NCBI GenBank assembly: GCA_035272265.1 | Contig: DATEQV010000260.1 | Location: 1 to 17,495 of the forward strand | Direction of reading: 5' to 3' | DNA length: 17,495 nucleotides | DNA from: Acidisphaera sp035272265 | GTDB lineage: Bacteria; Pseudomonadota; Alphaproteobacteria; Acetobacterales; Acetobacteraceae | Shown: positions 1 through 7,751 of the stretch, piece after piece | How positions within the stretch are numbered: the first letter of the stretch is position 1 | Layout of the letters: the number at the start of each line of letters is the position of its first letter | Made by a program: the position numbers and the translations under genes | The notes under the pieces: model-generated | The model's database searches: none | What the model saw: the letters and a program-made list of their open reading frames with translations, nothing else | Told to the model about the DNA's origin: nothing

Positions 1-56
1 AGAGCCGCTTTCGTACCATGGGCTTGGTCACCATGACGGACTTCGTCAAAGCCTAA
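1..56 (+). CDS. 3' end of an unidentified gene (partial)
   Basis: The frame beginning at base 3 is open to a TAA at 54-56 and encodes 17 residues ending TMGLVTMTDFVKA. The residues look like an ordinary protein C-terminus, and the next 130 bases resemble a promoter region, which fits a gene ending here. The fragment is too short to assign a family, and an open stretch of this length can arise by chance. Confidence 0.35.
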   Translation, partial: SRFRTMGLVTMTDFVKA

Positions 57-136
57 TCCGCCGAACCGCCGCGGTACGGACCCGTATGCCCGGTGGTGTG
101 GGAGGGGTGGCGTCGCGAGATGCCCCCCTATCCCGA

Positions 137-165
137 TTGACACGAGCATACGGCGGCCGTAGCTC
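137..165 (+). promoter_or_regulatory. possible sigma70-type promoter for the small gene at 195
   Basis: A perfect -35 hexamer TTGACA lies at 137-142. After a 17-base spacer comes TAGCTC at 160-165, which matches the -10 consensus poorly. The placement about 30 bases before a well-formed ribosome binding site supports it, but the -10 is weak. Confidence 0.3.
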
Positions 166-178
166 ATCGTTGCGGATC

Positions 179-186
179 AGGAAGGA
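179..186 (+). promoter_or_regulatory. ribosome binding site that decides the start at 195
   Basis: AGGAAGGA at 179-186 is followed by 8 bases and then ATG at 195. An in-frame GTG at 189 would leave only 2 bases after this site, so the ATG at 195 is the better start. Confidence 0.55.
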
Positions 187-194
187 ATGTGACG

Positions 195-464
195 ATGGCG
201 GGCCCGACAGCCGAGGAAGTGCCCACTACCCCGACACGCGAGACAATGATGCAGTACCTGCTGCAGGCGCTCCAGAACGCCGTCGCCTACCAGCAGCAGG
301 TCAATGTCCTCACGCTGGCCATCGCCGCGAAGCTGGCGGACGGCGGGATCGATCCGGCTGCGGCGGGCCTGCAGGCTGCGCTGGGCCTGCTGGAAAAGCA
401 GGCGCCGGAACGACAATTGGCGGACCTGGCCCGGCTGCTGCGTGACCTCGATGGGGCCGCGTAG
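195..464 (+). CDS. small hypothetical protein, 89 aa
   Basis: I do not recognise this family. The 89-residue product has no signal peptide, no long hydrophobic segment and no cysteine. After a short polar N-terminus (about residues 1-15) it is mostly Ala/Leu/Gln-rich and probably helical, with two segments (about 18-50 and 57-86) separated by a GGIDPAAAG turn, suggesting a small helical hairpin or oligomer. The start was chosen from the AGGAAGGA ribosome binding site. A consensus -35 box lies upstream and the gene stands alone, convergent with the YjbQ-family gene 95 bases away. The strong ribosome binding site and GC-rich third positions support it being real. No function is assigned. Confidence 0.6.
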   Translation: MAGPTAEEVPTTPTRETMMQYLLQALQNAVAYQQQVNVLTLAIAAKLADGGIDPAAAGLQAALGLLEKQAPERQLADLARLLRDLDGAA

Positions 465-559
465 CCGCCGCACGTGGCCGCGTGTGAGTCGAGCTTCCCA
501 CGGCAAGGGCTCCTTGGCCGCCGCCTGCCGGACCCGACACTGGCGCTTGGGCGTCCGCC

Positions 560-982
<423 letters not shown>

Positions 983-994
983 GCGTCGCCCTCG

Positions 995-1903
995 TTATGC
1001 CGGCAGTGCGCCGACGCGTTGCAGGATGCGGCGGACCTCCGCGCGGCCGTCGGCACTCAGCGGCGCCTGCGGCGGCAGCGGTGCGCCGACCGCGAAGCCC
1101 TGCATCTCCAGCGCGCCCTTGATGCAGGCGGCGAGCGCGTATTTGGCGAAAGCCTGGTTCACGGCCCAGAGCTCGCGCTGCAACGCCATCGCCGCATCCC
1201 ACTCGCGGCGCTGGGCGAGGTCGTAGAGCCGCACGCTCTGCCGCGAGATGACGCAGGCCGGACCCGCCATCCAGCCGACGCCGCCGATCAGCATCACGCA
1301 GGCCGGGATATGCGCGGAGGCGGCGAACACGCGCAGGCGCGGGTTTTCGAGCAGAATGGAGAGCAGCCGGCCGGTGTTGGTGGAGGCGTCCTTGATGTAG
1401 CCGATGTTGGGCACCTCCGAGAGGCGCCGGATGACCGGCAGCGACAGGTCGGCGCGCTGGAACTGCGGGTTGGTGTAGAGCACCACGGGGGCCGGCGCGG
1501 CCGCCTCCGCCACGGCGCGGAAATAGTCCTCGATGCCTTGGTCGGCGATGGGGAAGTAGGCTTCCAGGATCGCCAGCACGCCGTCGGCGCCGCGATCCAT
1601 CACCGCACGCGCCAGCGCGGCGCCGTCCCGCGTCGTGGTGGCGGCGACGCCCGCGATCACCGGCACCCGGCCACGCGCCGCCTGCACGACGACGTCGACG
1701 ATCTCCAGCCGCTGCTCGGTGCCGAGATAGGCGAACTCGCCGGTGCTGCCGAGCGGCGTGAGACCGTGCACGCCGGCCTCGATCAGGTGGTCGACGAGAC
1801 GGGCGAGGACAGTGCGGTTGACGCGCCCGGCCTCGTCCAGCGGCGACACCAGGTAGGGATAGACGCCGCGCAACCCTGCGGCGTCATGCGGCGGCGATGA
1901 CAT
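995..1903 (-). CDS. dihydrodipicolinate synthase / N-acetylneuraminate lyase superfamily protein
   Basis: This 302-residue class I aldolase-type TIM barrel has the superfamily signature PLGSTGEFAYL at residues 50-60, a conserved Tyr in LYTNP (Tyr143) and the Schiff-base Lys in YIKDAST (Lys171). Members condense or cleave a 2-keto acid through a lysine imine. It is unlikely to be the housekeeping DapA: the Arg five residues after the catalytic Tyr that binds the substrate carboxylate in E. coli DapA (Arg138) is replaced here by Phe148. The true substrate, perhaps a sugar-acid-derived or other keto acid, cannot be named. The start ATG is preceded by GGAGA at suitable spacing. It lies 84 bases after the secreted-protein gene and 12 bases before yjbQ, all on the minus strand, so the three may form one transcript. 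Confidence 0.88.
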   Translation of the reverse strand: MSSPPHDAAGLRGVYPYLVSPLDEAGRVNRTVLARLVDHLIEAGVHGLTPLGSTGEFAYLGTEQRLEIVDVVVQAARGRVPVIAGVAATTTRDGAALARAVMDRGADGVLAILEAYFPIADQGIEDYFRAVAEAAAPAPVVLYTNPQFQRADLSLPVIRRLSEVPNIGYIKDASTNTGRLLSILLENPRLRVFAASAHIPACVMLIGGVGWMAGPACVISRQSVRLYDLAQRREWDAAMALQRELWAVNQAFAKYALAACIKGALEMQGFAVGAPLPPQAPLSADGRAEVRRILQRVGALPA

Positions 1904-1987
1904 GGCGATTCTCCGGCGAGACGGCTGCGGCCCGACGAAGGTCTCCGGCCGCGGCGATACCGAGTCAATCGAAAGAAGGGTTCCGCT

Positions 1988-2500
1988 TCAGTCCTGCGGG
2001 CAGTGCCACTCGCCCTCGACCGTAATCGTGCCGGTGGCGTCAAACGAGGTCAGGCCGGCGATCCGGAACGTGCCGCGTCGGCCGGCGTCGGACATGTCGA
2101 TCGTGCCGGGGAGCGGCGGACTTTGGCCCTGCCACAGATGGCCGGCCGCCGTCATCTCGACCTTGAACGGCACGCCGGTCAGGTGGGCCGCGTCGGCGGG
2201 CGCTCGGTCGGGCGTCAACACGAAGCGGGCATGCGGCGGCATCGCCAGCTGGTCGAAGTCGACGCTGAAGCTACGCAGCATGGTGAAGGTGGAGCCCGGG
2301 ACCGGAGCGGGCATGACTTCGATCTGCCGCTCGCACGTGTGCTTGGGATCGCCGGCGTGGTGATAGGCGCCTGTCTTGTTCACCGCGCCGCTGACGGTGA
2401 CCGTGATCAGCATCTCGTGCGGATCGGCCAACGCGGGCGCCGGGCCTGCAAGCAGCGCGCCCGCTAGCAGCGGGATCGCTCCCGCAGCCGGGATACGCAT
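1988..2500 (-). CDS. secreted hypothetical protein with signal peptide, 170 aa
   Basis: I do not recognise the family. The N-terminus (MRIPAAG..., hydrophobic core at residues 5-20, ending PALA before DPHEM) is a typical Sec signal peptide with likely cleavage after residue 25. The mature part is about 145 residues, rich in alternating polar and hydrophobic residues as in a beta-rich fold. It has two cysteines, one in KHTCERQ and one four residues from the end (HCPQD), that could form a disulfide in the periplasm. The reading frame extends upstream to 2539, but the ATG at 2500 is chosen because AGAGGAGG sits 6 bases before it and because it places the signal peptide at the N-terminus. It is divergent from the carboxymuconolactone decarboxylase-like gene and upstream of the DapA-family gene. 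Confidence 0.8.
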   Translation of the reverse strand: MRIPAAGAIPLLAGALLAGPAPALADPHEMLITVTVSGAVNKTGAYHHAGDPKHTCERQIEVMPAPVPGSTFTMLRSFSVDFDQLAMPPHARFVLTPDRAPADAAHLTGVPFKVEMTAAGHLWQGQSPPLPGTIDMSDAGRRGTFRIAGLTSFDATGTITVEGEWHCPQD

Positions 2501-2506
2501 GGTCAG

Positions 2507-2514
2507 CCTCCTCT
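2507..2514 (-). promoter_or_regulatory. strong Shine-Dalgarno deciding the start at 2500
   Basis: On the minus strand AGAGGAGG is followed by 6 bases and ATG. This near-perfect site fixes the start of the secreted protein and rules out the longer upstream start. Confidence 0.75.
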
Positions 2515-2569
2515 GGACACGTTCGGCCGTCGCCCACACGATCGGTCGCGTGAACGGGGAGGATAGCAG

Positions 2570-2620
2570 ATGCGGCGATGGCTGCTGGGCGCGGCGTTAC
2601 TGACGTCGCGGAGACACTGA
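2570..2620 (+). CDS. possible 16-codon mini-ORF or decayed signal-peptide start
   Basis: An ATG at 2570 is preceded by GGGGAGGA with 6 bases of spacing, one of the best ribosome binding sites in the window. It opens MRRWLLGAALLTSRRH and ends with TGA at 2618-2620, one base before the ATG of the next gene. The peptide looks like the beginning of a Sec signal (two Arg, then a hydrophobic run). Either it is a short translated leader coupling translation to the next gene, or the decarboxylase-like protein once began here as an exported form and lost its signal through an indel. Neither can be decided from one sequence. Confidence 0.3.
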   Translation: MRRWLLGAALLTSRRH

Positions 2621-2621
2621 C

Positions 2622-3185
2622 ATGCGCTTTCCTGCGCTGGAGCTCGATCGGATGAACCCGGCGCAGCGCAAGATCGCCGACGCGATCCTTGCCGGCCCGC
2701 GCGGTTCATTGCGGGGCCCGTTCAACACCTGGCTGCGCAGCCCCGACCTTGCGGACCGGCTGCAGAAAGTCGGCGAGTACATCCGCTTCAACAGCTCGCT
2801 GCCGCAGCAGCTCAACGAGTTCGCGATCCTGATCGTCGCGCGCGAATGGAGCGCGAGCTTCGAGTGGTATGCGCACGAGCCCATGGCGATCAAAGCCGGC
2901 CTCGCACAGTCGATTGCCGACCAGTTGCGCGAAGGAAAACGGCCGGAGGGGATGAGCGCCGAAGAGACTCTCGTCCACGACTTCTGCATCCAGCTCCTGC
3001 GCCAGCGCCAAGTCAGCGAGGCGGTGTATCAGGGCGTCGTCGGCCGGTTCGGCGAACAGGGCACCGTCGATCTCATCGGGGCCATCGGATACTACGCGAC
3101 CGTCGCGATGACGCTGAACGTGGCCCAGGTGCAGCTCCCCGGCGGCGCGACTCCGGCCGTGCCGCCGCCGCCGGTCCCATTCTGA
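2622..3185 (+). CDS. carboxymuconolactone decarboxylase (CMD/AhpD-fold) family protein
   Basis: The 187-residue product has the features of the CMD branch of the AhpD-like fold: an N-terminal MNPAQRKIADAI segment (11-22), PFNTWLRSP (33-41), the helix LNEFAILIVAREW (64-76) and EWYAHEPMA (81-89), followed by helices ending in GYYATVAMTLNVA. The CxxC redox pair of AhpD is absent, so peroxidase-partner chemistry is unlikely. Glu66 and His85 lie where family members place active-site acid/base residues. Family members include gamma-carboxymuconolactone decarboxylases of aromatic degradation, but many, like this one, stand outside any aromatic catabolic cluster and have unknown substrates. The C-terminus ends in a short Pro-rich tail. 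The start ATG follows CGGAGA; an in-frame alternative is not evident. Confidence 0.85.
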   Translation: MRFPALELDRMNPAQRKIADAILAGPRGSLRGPFNTWLRSPDLADRLQKVGEYIRFNSSLPQQLNEFAILIVAREWSASFEWYAHEPMAIKAGLAQSIADQLREGKRPEGMSAEETLVHDFCIQLLRQRQVSEAVYQGVVGRFGEQGTVDLIGAIGYYATVAMTLNVAQVQLPGGATPAVPPPPVPF

Positions 3186-3188
3186 CCC

Positions 3189-3599
3189 CTACTGCTGCTG
3201 GGCCGGCGGCGCGCCGGGTGCGGGCGGCACTGGCGCGGGCGTGACGGGAGCGGGCGCCAAGGGCGCCGGTGCGGCCGGCGGTGGCGGCAGCGCCGGGGCG
3301 GGCGCGGGTGCGGCTGGGATCACATCGCGCGCGACCGGCGCGATCGCCTCCGCGAGCACCACGATCAGCAGCAGGAACAGCAGCACGCGCAGGATGCCGC
3401 GGAACGCGGCGAGCACGATCAGGATGATCAGCAGCAGGATCAGCAGCAGGATCAGCGACTGGGTATGGGGACCCAGGCCAAGCGGCGCCAGCAGCCCGCG
3501 GATGAAGTTCTCCAGCCACACGACGCCCTGCAGGATCACGTGGATGATGCTGTTGAGGACGTCGAGGATGGCTGCGGAGATGCGGTCGAGGTCGTTCAT
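3189..3599 (-). CDS. small membrane protein with proline/alanine-rich C-terminal tail
   Basis: I do not recognise a named family. The 136-residue product has an amphipathic N-terminal region (about 7-40) and one very hydrophobic stretch at about 48-87, almost all Leu, Ile and Val with a small AAFRG break near residue 65. That break suggests two tightly packed membrane helices. From about residue 95 to the end it is almost only Pro and Ala (repeats of the PAPAP/PPAP type), ending in QQQ; such tails often span a periplasm or act as flexible linkers. The gene is convergent with the CMD-family gene, with only 3 bases between stop codons, and divergent from cysG. Part of the Leu/Ile run comes from a short tandem repeat in the DNA near 3430-3455. 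Confidence 0.7.
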   Translation of the reverse strand: MNDLDRISAAILDVLNSIIHVILQGVVWLENFIRGLLAPLGLGPHTQSLILLLILLLIILIVLAAFRGILRVLLFLLLIVVLAEAIAPVARDVIPAAPAPAPALPPPPAAPAPLAPAPVTPAPVPPAPGAPPAQQQ

Positions 3600-3791
3600 G
3601 GATGCTCTAGGTCTCTGCTGCGTGCCGGCCAGGGGACCGTGTAGAAACGGCCAAGTCCGGCGGAGTGATAGGCGGTTATTTCGGCCGCGTCAGCCCCGGC
3701 GAGACGCGCCGGCATGGGGGGCCCTCGGGGCGGCCCTTGCACTTGCCGCCCGCCATGCCTTTGTCGGCGGCTCGATCCGACCGGAGACGCG
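3600..3791 (+). other. divergent intergenic region before cysG
   Basis: These 192 bases separate the divergent starts of the small membrane protein and cysG and must contain promoters for both. The best plus-strand candidate is TTGCAC at 3737-3742, 17 bases, then TTTGTC at 3760-3765, which is weak. No riboswitch or clear operator was recognised. A short CGGAGA lies before the cysG ATG. Confidence 0.4.
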
Positions 3792-5120
3792 ATGCGCCAT
3801 TTCCCGATCTTCCTCGACCTGAACGGCCGGCGCGCACTGGTCGTCGGCAGCGGCGAGGCGGCCGAGCGCAAGGCAGCCGGGCTGCGCGAGGCCGGAGCCC
3901 TGGTCCGCACGGAGCCGCGCTACGCGCCGGACCTGCTCGACAGCGTCGCCATCGCGATCGGCGCCGAAGCGCCCGAGGAGGACCTTGCGGCGCTGTTCCG
4001 GGACGCCTCGGGACTGGGCATTCCGGTCAACGTCGTCGATCGGCCGGAGCTGTGCAGCTACATCACCCCGGCGGTGGTGGACCGCGAGCCGATCACGGTG
4101 GCCGTCTCGTCCGGCGGCGACGCGCCGGTGCTTGCCCGCCTGATCCGCGCCCGGATCGAAGCCGCCGTGCCGCCCGCCTTCGCACGGCTCGGCGCCATCG
4201 CGGCCGAGTTCAAGGACCGGCTCCGCCGCCGCTTCCCCGACACCGCCGCCCGCCGCCGCGTGCTCGACGCGGTGCTGAGCGGTCCGGTCGCCGATCTGGT
4301 GTTCGCCGGCGAGGAGACGGCCGCCCGCGTTGCCTTCGCCGACGCGATCGAAGGCGCAACGTCGCCGCCCGGCATCGTCCACCTGGTCGGCGCGGGCCCG
4401 GGTGCGCCGGACCTGCTGACGCTGCGGGCGCACCGGCTGCTCGGCGAGGCCGACGTGATCGTGCATGACCGGCTGGTGACCGACGCGGTGCTGGAGATGG
4501 CCCGCCGCGATGCGACCCGCATCTATGTCGGCAAGGCGCGCGACAACCACTGCCTCAAGCAGCACGAAATCAACGCGCTGCTGGTCCGGCTTGCGAGCGA
4601 GGGCAAGAAGGTGGTCCGCCTCAAAGGCGGCGATCCGCTGGTGTTCGGCCGTGGCGGCGAGGAGGCTGAGGCGCTGGCGGAAGCAGGGGTGGCGTTCGAG
4701 ATCGTGCCGGGGGTGACGGCCGCGCTGGCCTGCGCGGCCGGCGCCGGCATCCCGCTGACGCATCGCGACGCCTCGCGGACGGTGACGTTCGTCACCGGCC
4801 ACACGAAGGACGGCGTTCTCGACCTTGATTGGGCAGCACTCGCGAAGTCCGGCACGCTGGCCGTCTACATGGGCGTGGCATCGCTTCCCCGGCTGTTCGA
4901 TGGCCTGGTCGGGGCCGGGTTCGCGCCGGACACCCCGGCCGCCCTGATCGAGCGCGGCGGCACCGACCGCCAGCGCGTCCTGGTCCATCCGTTCGACCGC
5001 ATGACCGCCGAGGCGCCCGGCTGGACCACGGACGGTCCGGCGCTTCTGCTGCTGGGCGAGGTCGTGGCACATCGGGTCGGCGATCTGACCGAGAGCGCCG
5101 GGATCGCGGACGTCGCATGA
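3792..5120 (+). CDS. cysG: siroheme synthase CysG (uroporphyrinogen-III methyltransferase / precorrin-2 dehydrogenase / ferrochelatase)
   Basis: The fused cytoplasmic enzyme converts uroporphyrinogen III to siroheme, the cofactor of sulfite and nitrite reductases. Residues 1-150 form the NAD-dependent dehydrogenase/chelatase half: dinucleotide motif VVGSGEAAERKAAGL (17-31), NVVD with Asp83 and AVSSGG with Ser107, matching E. coli catalytic Asp104 and Ser128. Residues 195-435 form the SAM-dependent methyltransferase half: HLVGAGPGAPDLLTLRA (197-213), RLKGGDPLVFGRGGEE (276-291) and VPGVTAA (305-311). At 442 residues it is about 15 shorter than E. coli CysG. The missing part is the strand-turn region after the dinucleotide fold, where VRTEPRYAPDLLDS is much shorter than the usual stretch. 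The ATG at 3792 was chosen over an upstream in-frame ATG at 3714 because it aligns with the family N-terminus and follows CGGAGA. The stop overlaps the next gene's start (ATGA). Confidence 0.95.
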   Translation: MRHFPIFLDLNGRRALVVGSGEAAERKAAGLREAGALVRTEPRYAPDLLDSVAIAIGAEAPEEDLAALFRDASGLGIPVNVVDRPELCSYITPAVVDREPITVAVSSGGDAPVLARLIRARIEAAVPPAFARLGAIAAEFKDRLRRRFPDTAARRRVLDAVLSGPVADLVFAGEETAARVAFADAIEGATSPPGIVHLVGAGPGAPDLLTLRAHRLLGEADVIVHDRLVTDAVLEMARRDATRIYVGKARDNHCLKQHEINALLVRLASEGKKVVRLKGGDPLVFGRGGEEAEALAEAGVAFEIVPGVTAALACAAGAGIPLTHRDASRTVTFVTGHTKDGVLDLDWAALAKSGTLAVYMGVASLPRLFDGLVGAGFAPDTPAALIERGGTDRQRVLVHPFDRMTAEAPGWTTDGPALLLLGEVVAHRVGDLTESAGIADVA

Positions 5121-6145
5121 AGGTCTTCTGGGATCCCGCGGGCTTGCGTCATGATCCTCGCTTCTTCCTGCAACGCGGCGTGGTGCGGCGAAACTTCGAA
5201 GTGCCGGCGCGAGCCGGGGCGCTGCTGGAGGCCTGCCACGCGATGGGCCTGCCGGTCGAGGCTCCGCCGGAGTGCAGTGACGATGCCATTTTCGCCGTCC
5301 ATCAGACTGATTATGTGAGTTTCTTGCACGATGGATGGCGGGCCTGGGACGCGCTGCCCGAGCGTGGCGACGAAATGGTGCCGAACATCCATCCCACGCC
5401 GGAAATGCTCGCCAACGGTGCCAAGCCGTCCGCGACGATCGTCGGGCAGGTCGGCTGGTACACCGCCGATACGTCCTGCCCGATCGGTCCCGAGACCCAC
5501 GCGGCGGCACGCGCCGCTGCGTGTTGCGCCATCGCGGCGGCGGACGAAGCGGCACGGGGCTGGACTGCCTATGCCCTGGCGCGCCCTCCCGGCCATCACG
5601 CCTATCCGGCGCGGGCCGGCGGCCACTGCTACCTGAACAACGCCGCGATCGCCGCCGAGCGGTTGCGTGCGCGCGGCGCGGCCCGGGTCGCGGTGCTCGA
5701 CATCGACAGCCACCACGGCAACGGCACGCAGGGCACCTTCTGGCGCCGCGGCGACGTGCTGTTCGTCAGCGTCCACGGCGATCCCAGCCGCTATTACCCC
5801 TGGTACGTCGGCCATGCCGATGAACGCGGCGGGGGGGCGGGCGAAGGCTGCAACCTCAACCTGCCGCTGCCGCTCGGCAGCGGCGACGCGGGCTGGCTCG
5901 ACGCGATCGCCGCCGGGTGCGCCGCCATCCGACAGTTCGCGCCCGACGCGCTGGTGGTCAGCCTCGGCTTCGATGCCTCGAAGGACGAGCCGCTCAACGC
6001 ACTCGCCGTCACCGAGGATGGCTTTGCCCGCGCGGGGGAAGCCGTCGCCGCCCTGCGCCTGCCCGCCGCCCTCGTGCAGGAAGGCGGCTACAACGTGCAG
6101 GTCATCGGGGACCTGCTGACCCACTTCCTCGCCCCCTGGCGTTAG
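5117..6145 (+). CDS. histone deacetylase family protein, acetylpolyamine amidohydrolase-like
   Basis: The 342-residue product matches bacterial acetylpolyamine amidohydrolases of the arginase/deacetylase fold, zinc enzymes that remove acetyl groups from acetylated polyamines or related amines. Visible catalytic elements are RPPGHHAYPARAGGHCYLNN with His160/His161, DIDSHHGNGTQ with zinc ligands Asp197 and His199, the third ligand Asp286 in SLGFDASKDEP, and the transition-state Tyr325 in QEGGYN. The segment EGQIGYY typical of the polyamine branch appears as VGQVGWYTAD (109-118), and TPEMLANGAKPSATIVGQ is also characteristic. All catalytic residues are present, so it should be active. The start ATG overlaps the cysG stop as ATGA, indicating translational coupling. 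An exact substrate (acetylputrescine, acetylspermidine, other) cannot be told from sequence. Confidence 0.9.
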   Translation: MKVFWDPAGLRHDPRFFLQRGVVRRNFEVPARAGALLEACHAMGLPVEAPPECSDDAIFAVHQTDYVSFLHDGWRAWDALPERGDEMVPNIHPTPEMLANGAKPSATIVGQVGWYTADTSCPIGPETHAAARAAACCAIAAADEAARGWTAYALARPPGHHAYPARAGGHCYLNNAAIAAERLRARGAARVAVLDIDSHHGNGTQGTFWRRGDVLFVSVHGDPSRYYPWYVGHADERGGGAGEGCNLNLPLPLGSGDAGWLDAIAAGCAAIRQFAPDALVVSLGFDASKDEPLNALAVTEDGFARAGEAVAALRLPAALVQEGGYNVQVIGDLLTHFLAPWR

Positions 6146-6186
6146 GCCTTTACGAAAGGGCGAACGGGTCGCTAGTATTTCGACCT

Positions 6187-7744
6187 GTGGTTGCATTCGC
6201 GGACGCCGAGTTCGACACGCCGGTCAAGGAATCCGGCAGCTTCGCCCGCGTGCGGACGTTCGCGTTCGCCGGGATCGAGGCGGTCCCGGTCGAAGTGCAG
6301 GTGCAGATCTCCTCCGGCCAGATGTGCCTGATCGTGGTCGGCCTGCCCGACAAGGCGGTCGGCGAGGCGCGCGAGCGCGTCCGCGCCGTGTTCACCGCCA
6401 TGGGCCTGTCGCTCCCGCCGCGCCGGGTGCTGATCAATCTCGCGCCCGCGGACCTGCTGAAGGAAGGCTCGCATTTCGACCTGCCCATCGCGCTGGCGGT
6501 GCTGGTGGCGATGAACGTGCTGCCGCGCGAGGACCTGACCGAATATGCCGCGCTCGGCGAGCTGTCGCTCGACGGCGGCCTCAACCCGGTCGCCGGCGTG
6601 CTGCCGGCGGCCATTGCCGCGGGCGAATCCGGGCTCGGCCTGATCTGCCCGGCGGCGCAGGGCGGCGAGGCGGCCTGGGCCAGCACCGTCGACGTGCTCG
6701 CGCCGCCCGATCTGCTGTCGCTGATCAACCATTTCCGCGGCCTGCAGGTGCTCGACCGGCCGCCTCCGGCGGGACTGCGAGCCGCGCTGCCTGGCCCCGA
6801 CCTGGCCGACGTCAAGGGCATGGAGACCGCCAAGCGGGCGCTGGAGATCGCCGCTTCGGGCTGACACAACCTGCTGCTGATCGGCGCGCCGGGCGCGGGC
6901 AAGTCGATGCTGGCCGCGCGCATGGCTGGCCTGCTGCCCGACCTGACGCCGGCCGAGGCGCTCGAGGTCAGCATGATCCACAGCGTGGCCGGCACGCTGG
7001 ATGGCGGGCAGCTGGCCAAGCGGCCGCCCTATCGCGAGCCGCATCACGGCGCCTCGCCGGCGGCGATCATCGGCGGCGGCGCGCGCGCCAAGCCGGGCGA
7101 GATCAGCCTGGCGCATCGCGGCGTGCTGTTCCTCGACGAGCTGCCGGAGTTCGCCCGTCAGGTGCTGGAGAGCCTGCGCCAGCCGCTCGAGACCGGGCGG
7201 ACGACGATCGCGCGGGCGACGGCGCACGTGACCTATCCGTCGCGGTTCCAGCTCGTCGCCGCGATGAACCCGTGCCGATGCGGTTACATGGGCGACGCGT
7301 CGCGCGAGTGCGGGCGGGCGGGCGCCGCGCTGCGGCGACGACTATCGCAACCGGATCAGCGGGCCGGTGCTGGACCGCATCGACCTGACCCTGGACGTGC
7401 AGCCCGCGACTGCGGCGGAGCTGGCTCTGGCACCTCGCGGAGAGTCGAGCGCGGTCGTTGCCCAGCGCGTTGCCCGCGCCCGCGAGCGCCAGCGCGCACG
7501 CTACGGGGATGACGGGCCGACAACCAACGCCGAGGCGGACGCCGGCCTGATCGCCCTGTCGCCGGAAGCCGACGCATTGACCCAGCAGGCGATGGATCGC
7601 CTGCGGCTGTCGCCGCGCGGCTACACGCGCACGCTGCGGGTCGCCCGCACGATCGCGGACCTTGCCGGAAGCGAGAGGGTGGAACGGCCGCACGTGGCCG
7701 AAGCGCTGGCGTATCGTCACCGGCCCGCGATGCGGGGCGGTTAA
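6187..7744 (+). pseudogene. comM: ComM/YifB-type Mg-chelatase-like AAA+ ATPase, disrupted by a TGA and a frameshift
   Basis: Read through its lesions this is a full ComM/YifB protein of about 518 residues: an N-terminal Lon-protease-like/ChlI domain (FAGIEAVPVEVQVQISSGQ), the AAA+ domain with Walker A GAPGAGKSM and Walker B GVLFLDELPEF, the Cys cluster CRCGYMGD...C, and the C-terminal domain (RISGPVLDRIDL, LSPRGYTRTLRVARTIADL). ComM is a helicase promoting branch migration in natural transformation. Lesion 1: TGA at 6862-6864 just before HNLLLIG, where family members normally have Gly, so a single GGA-to-TGA change would explain it. Lesion 2: within 7313-7331 one extra base in a GGGC-rich run moves the frame by +1 before RCGDDYRNRISGP. 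No ATG precedes the conserved N-terminus; GTG at 6187 is the best start. It lies 41 bases after the deacetylase gene. Real decay and sequencing error are both possible. Confidence 0.85.
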
Positions 7745-7751
7745 GCCGGCG

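Noticed and set aside
995..1903. Housekeeping 4-hydroxy-tetrahydrodipicolinate synthase (dapA)
   Set aside because: The DapA-specific Arg after the catalytic Tyr is replaced by Phe and the motif is YTNP, so only the superfamily name is justified.
3420..3460. A tandem DNA repeat (AGGATCAGCAGC units) as a regulatory or phase-variable element
   Set aside because: It is inside a coding region, has about two imperfect 12-base units and simply encodes the Leu/Ile-rich membrane helix; the unit length is a multiple of three, so it would not cause frame switching.
3690..5555. A 621-codon open frame on the minus strand across cysG and the deacetylase gene
   Set aside because: The plus strand encodes two strongly recognised enzymes here; the antisense product is low-complexity and rich in Arg, Gly and Ala, so it is a by-product of high GC content.
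6862..6864. Selenocysteine or programmed readthrough at the TGA in comM
   Set aside because: The family has Gly, not Cys, at this position, no selenocysteine insertion hairpin is evident, and a separate frameshift downstream would still break the gene.
7313..7331. Programmed frameshifting in comM
   Set aside because: There is no recognisable slippery heptamer with a following pseudoknot, and ComM/YifB proteins are not known to be made by frameshifting; an extra base in a GC-rich run is simpler.
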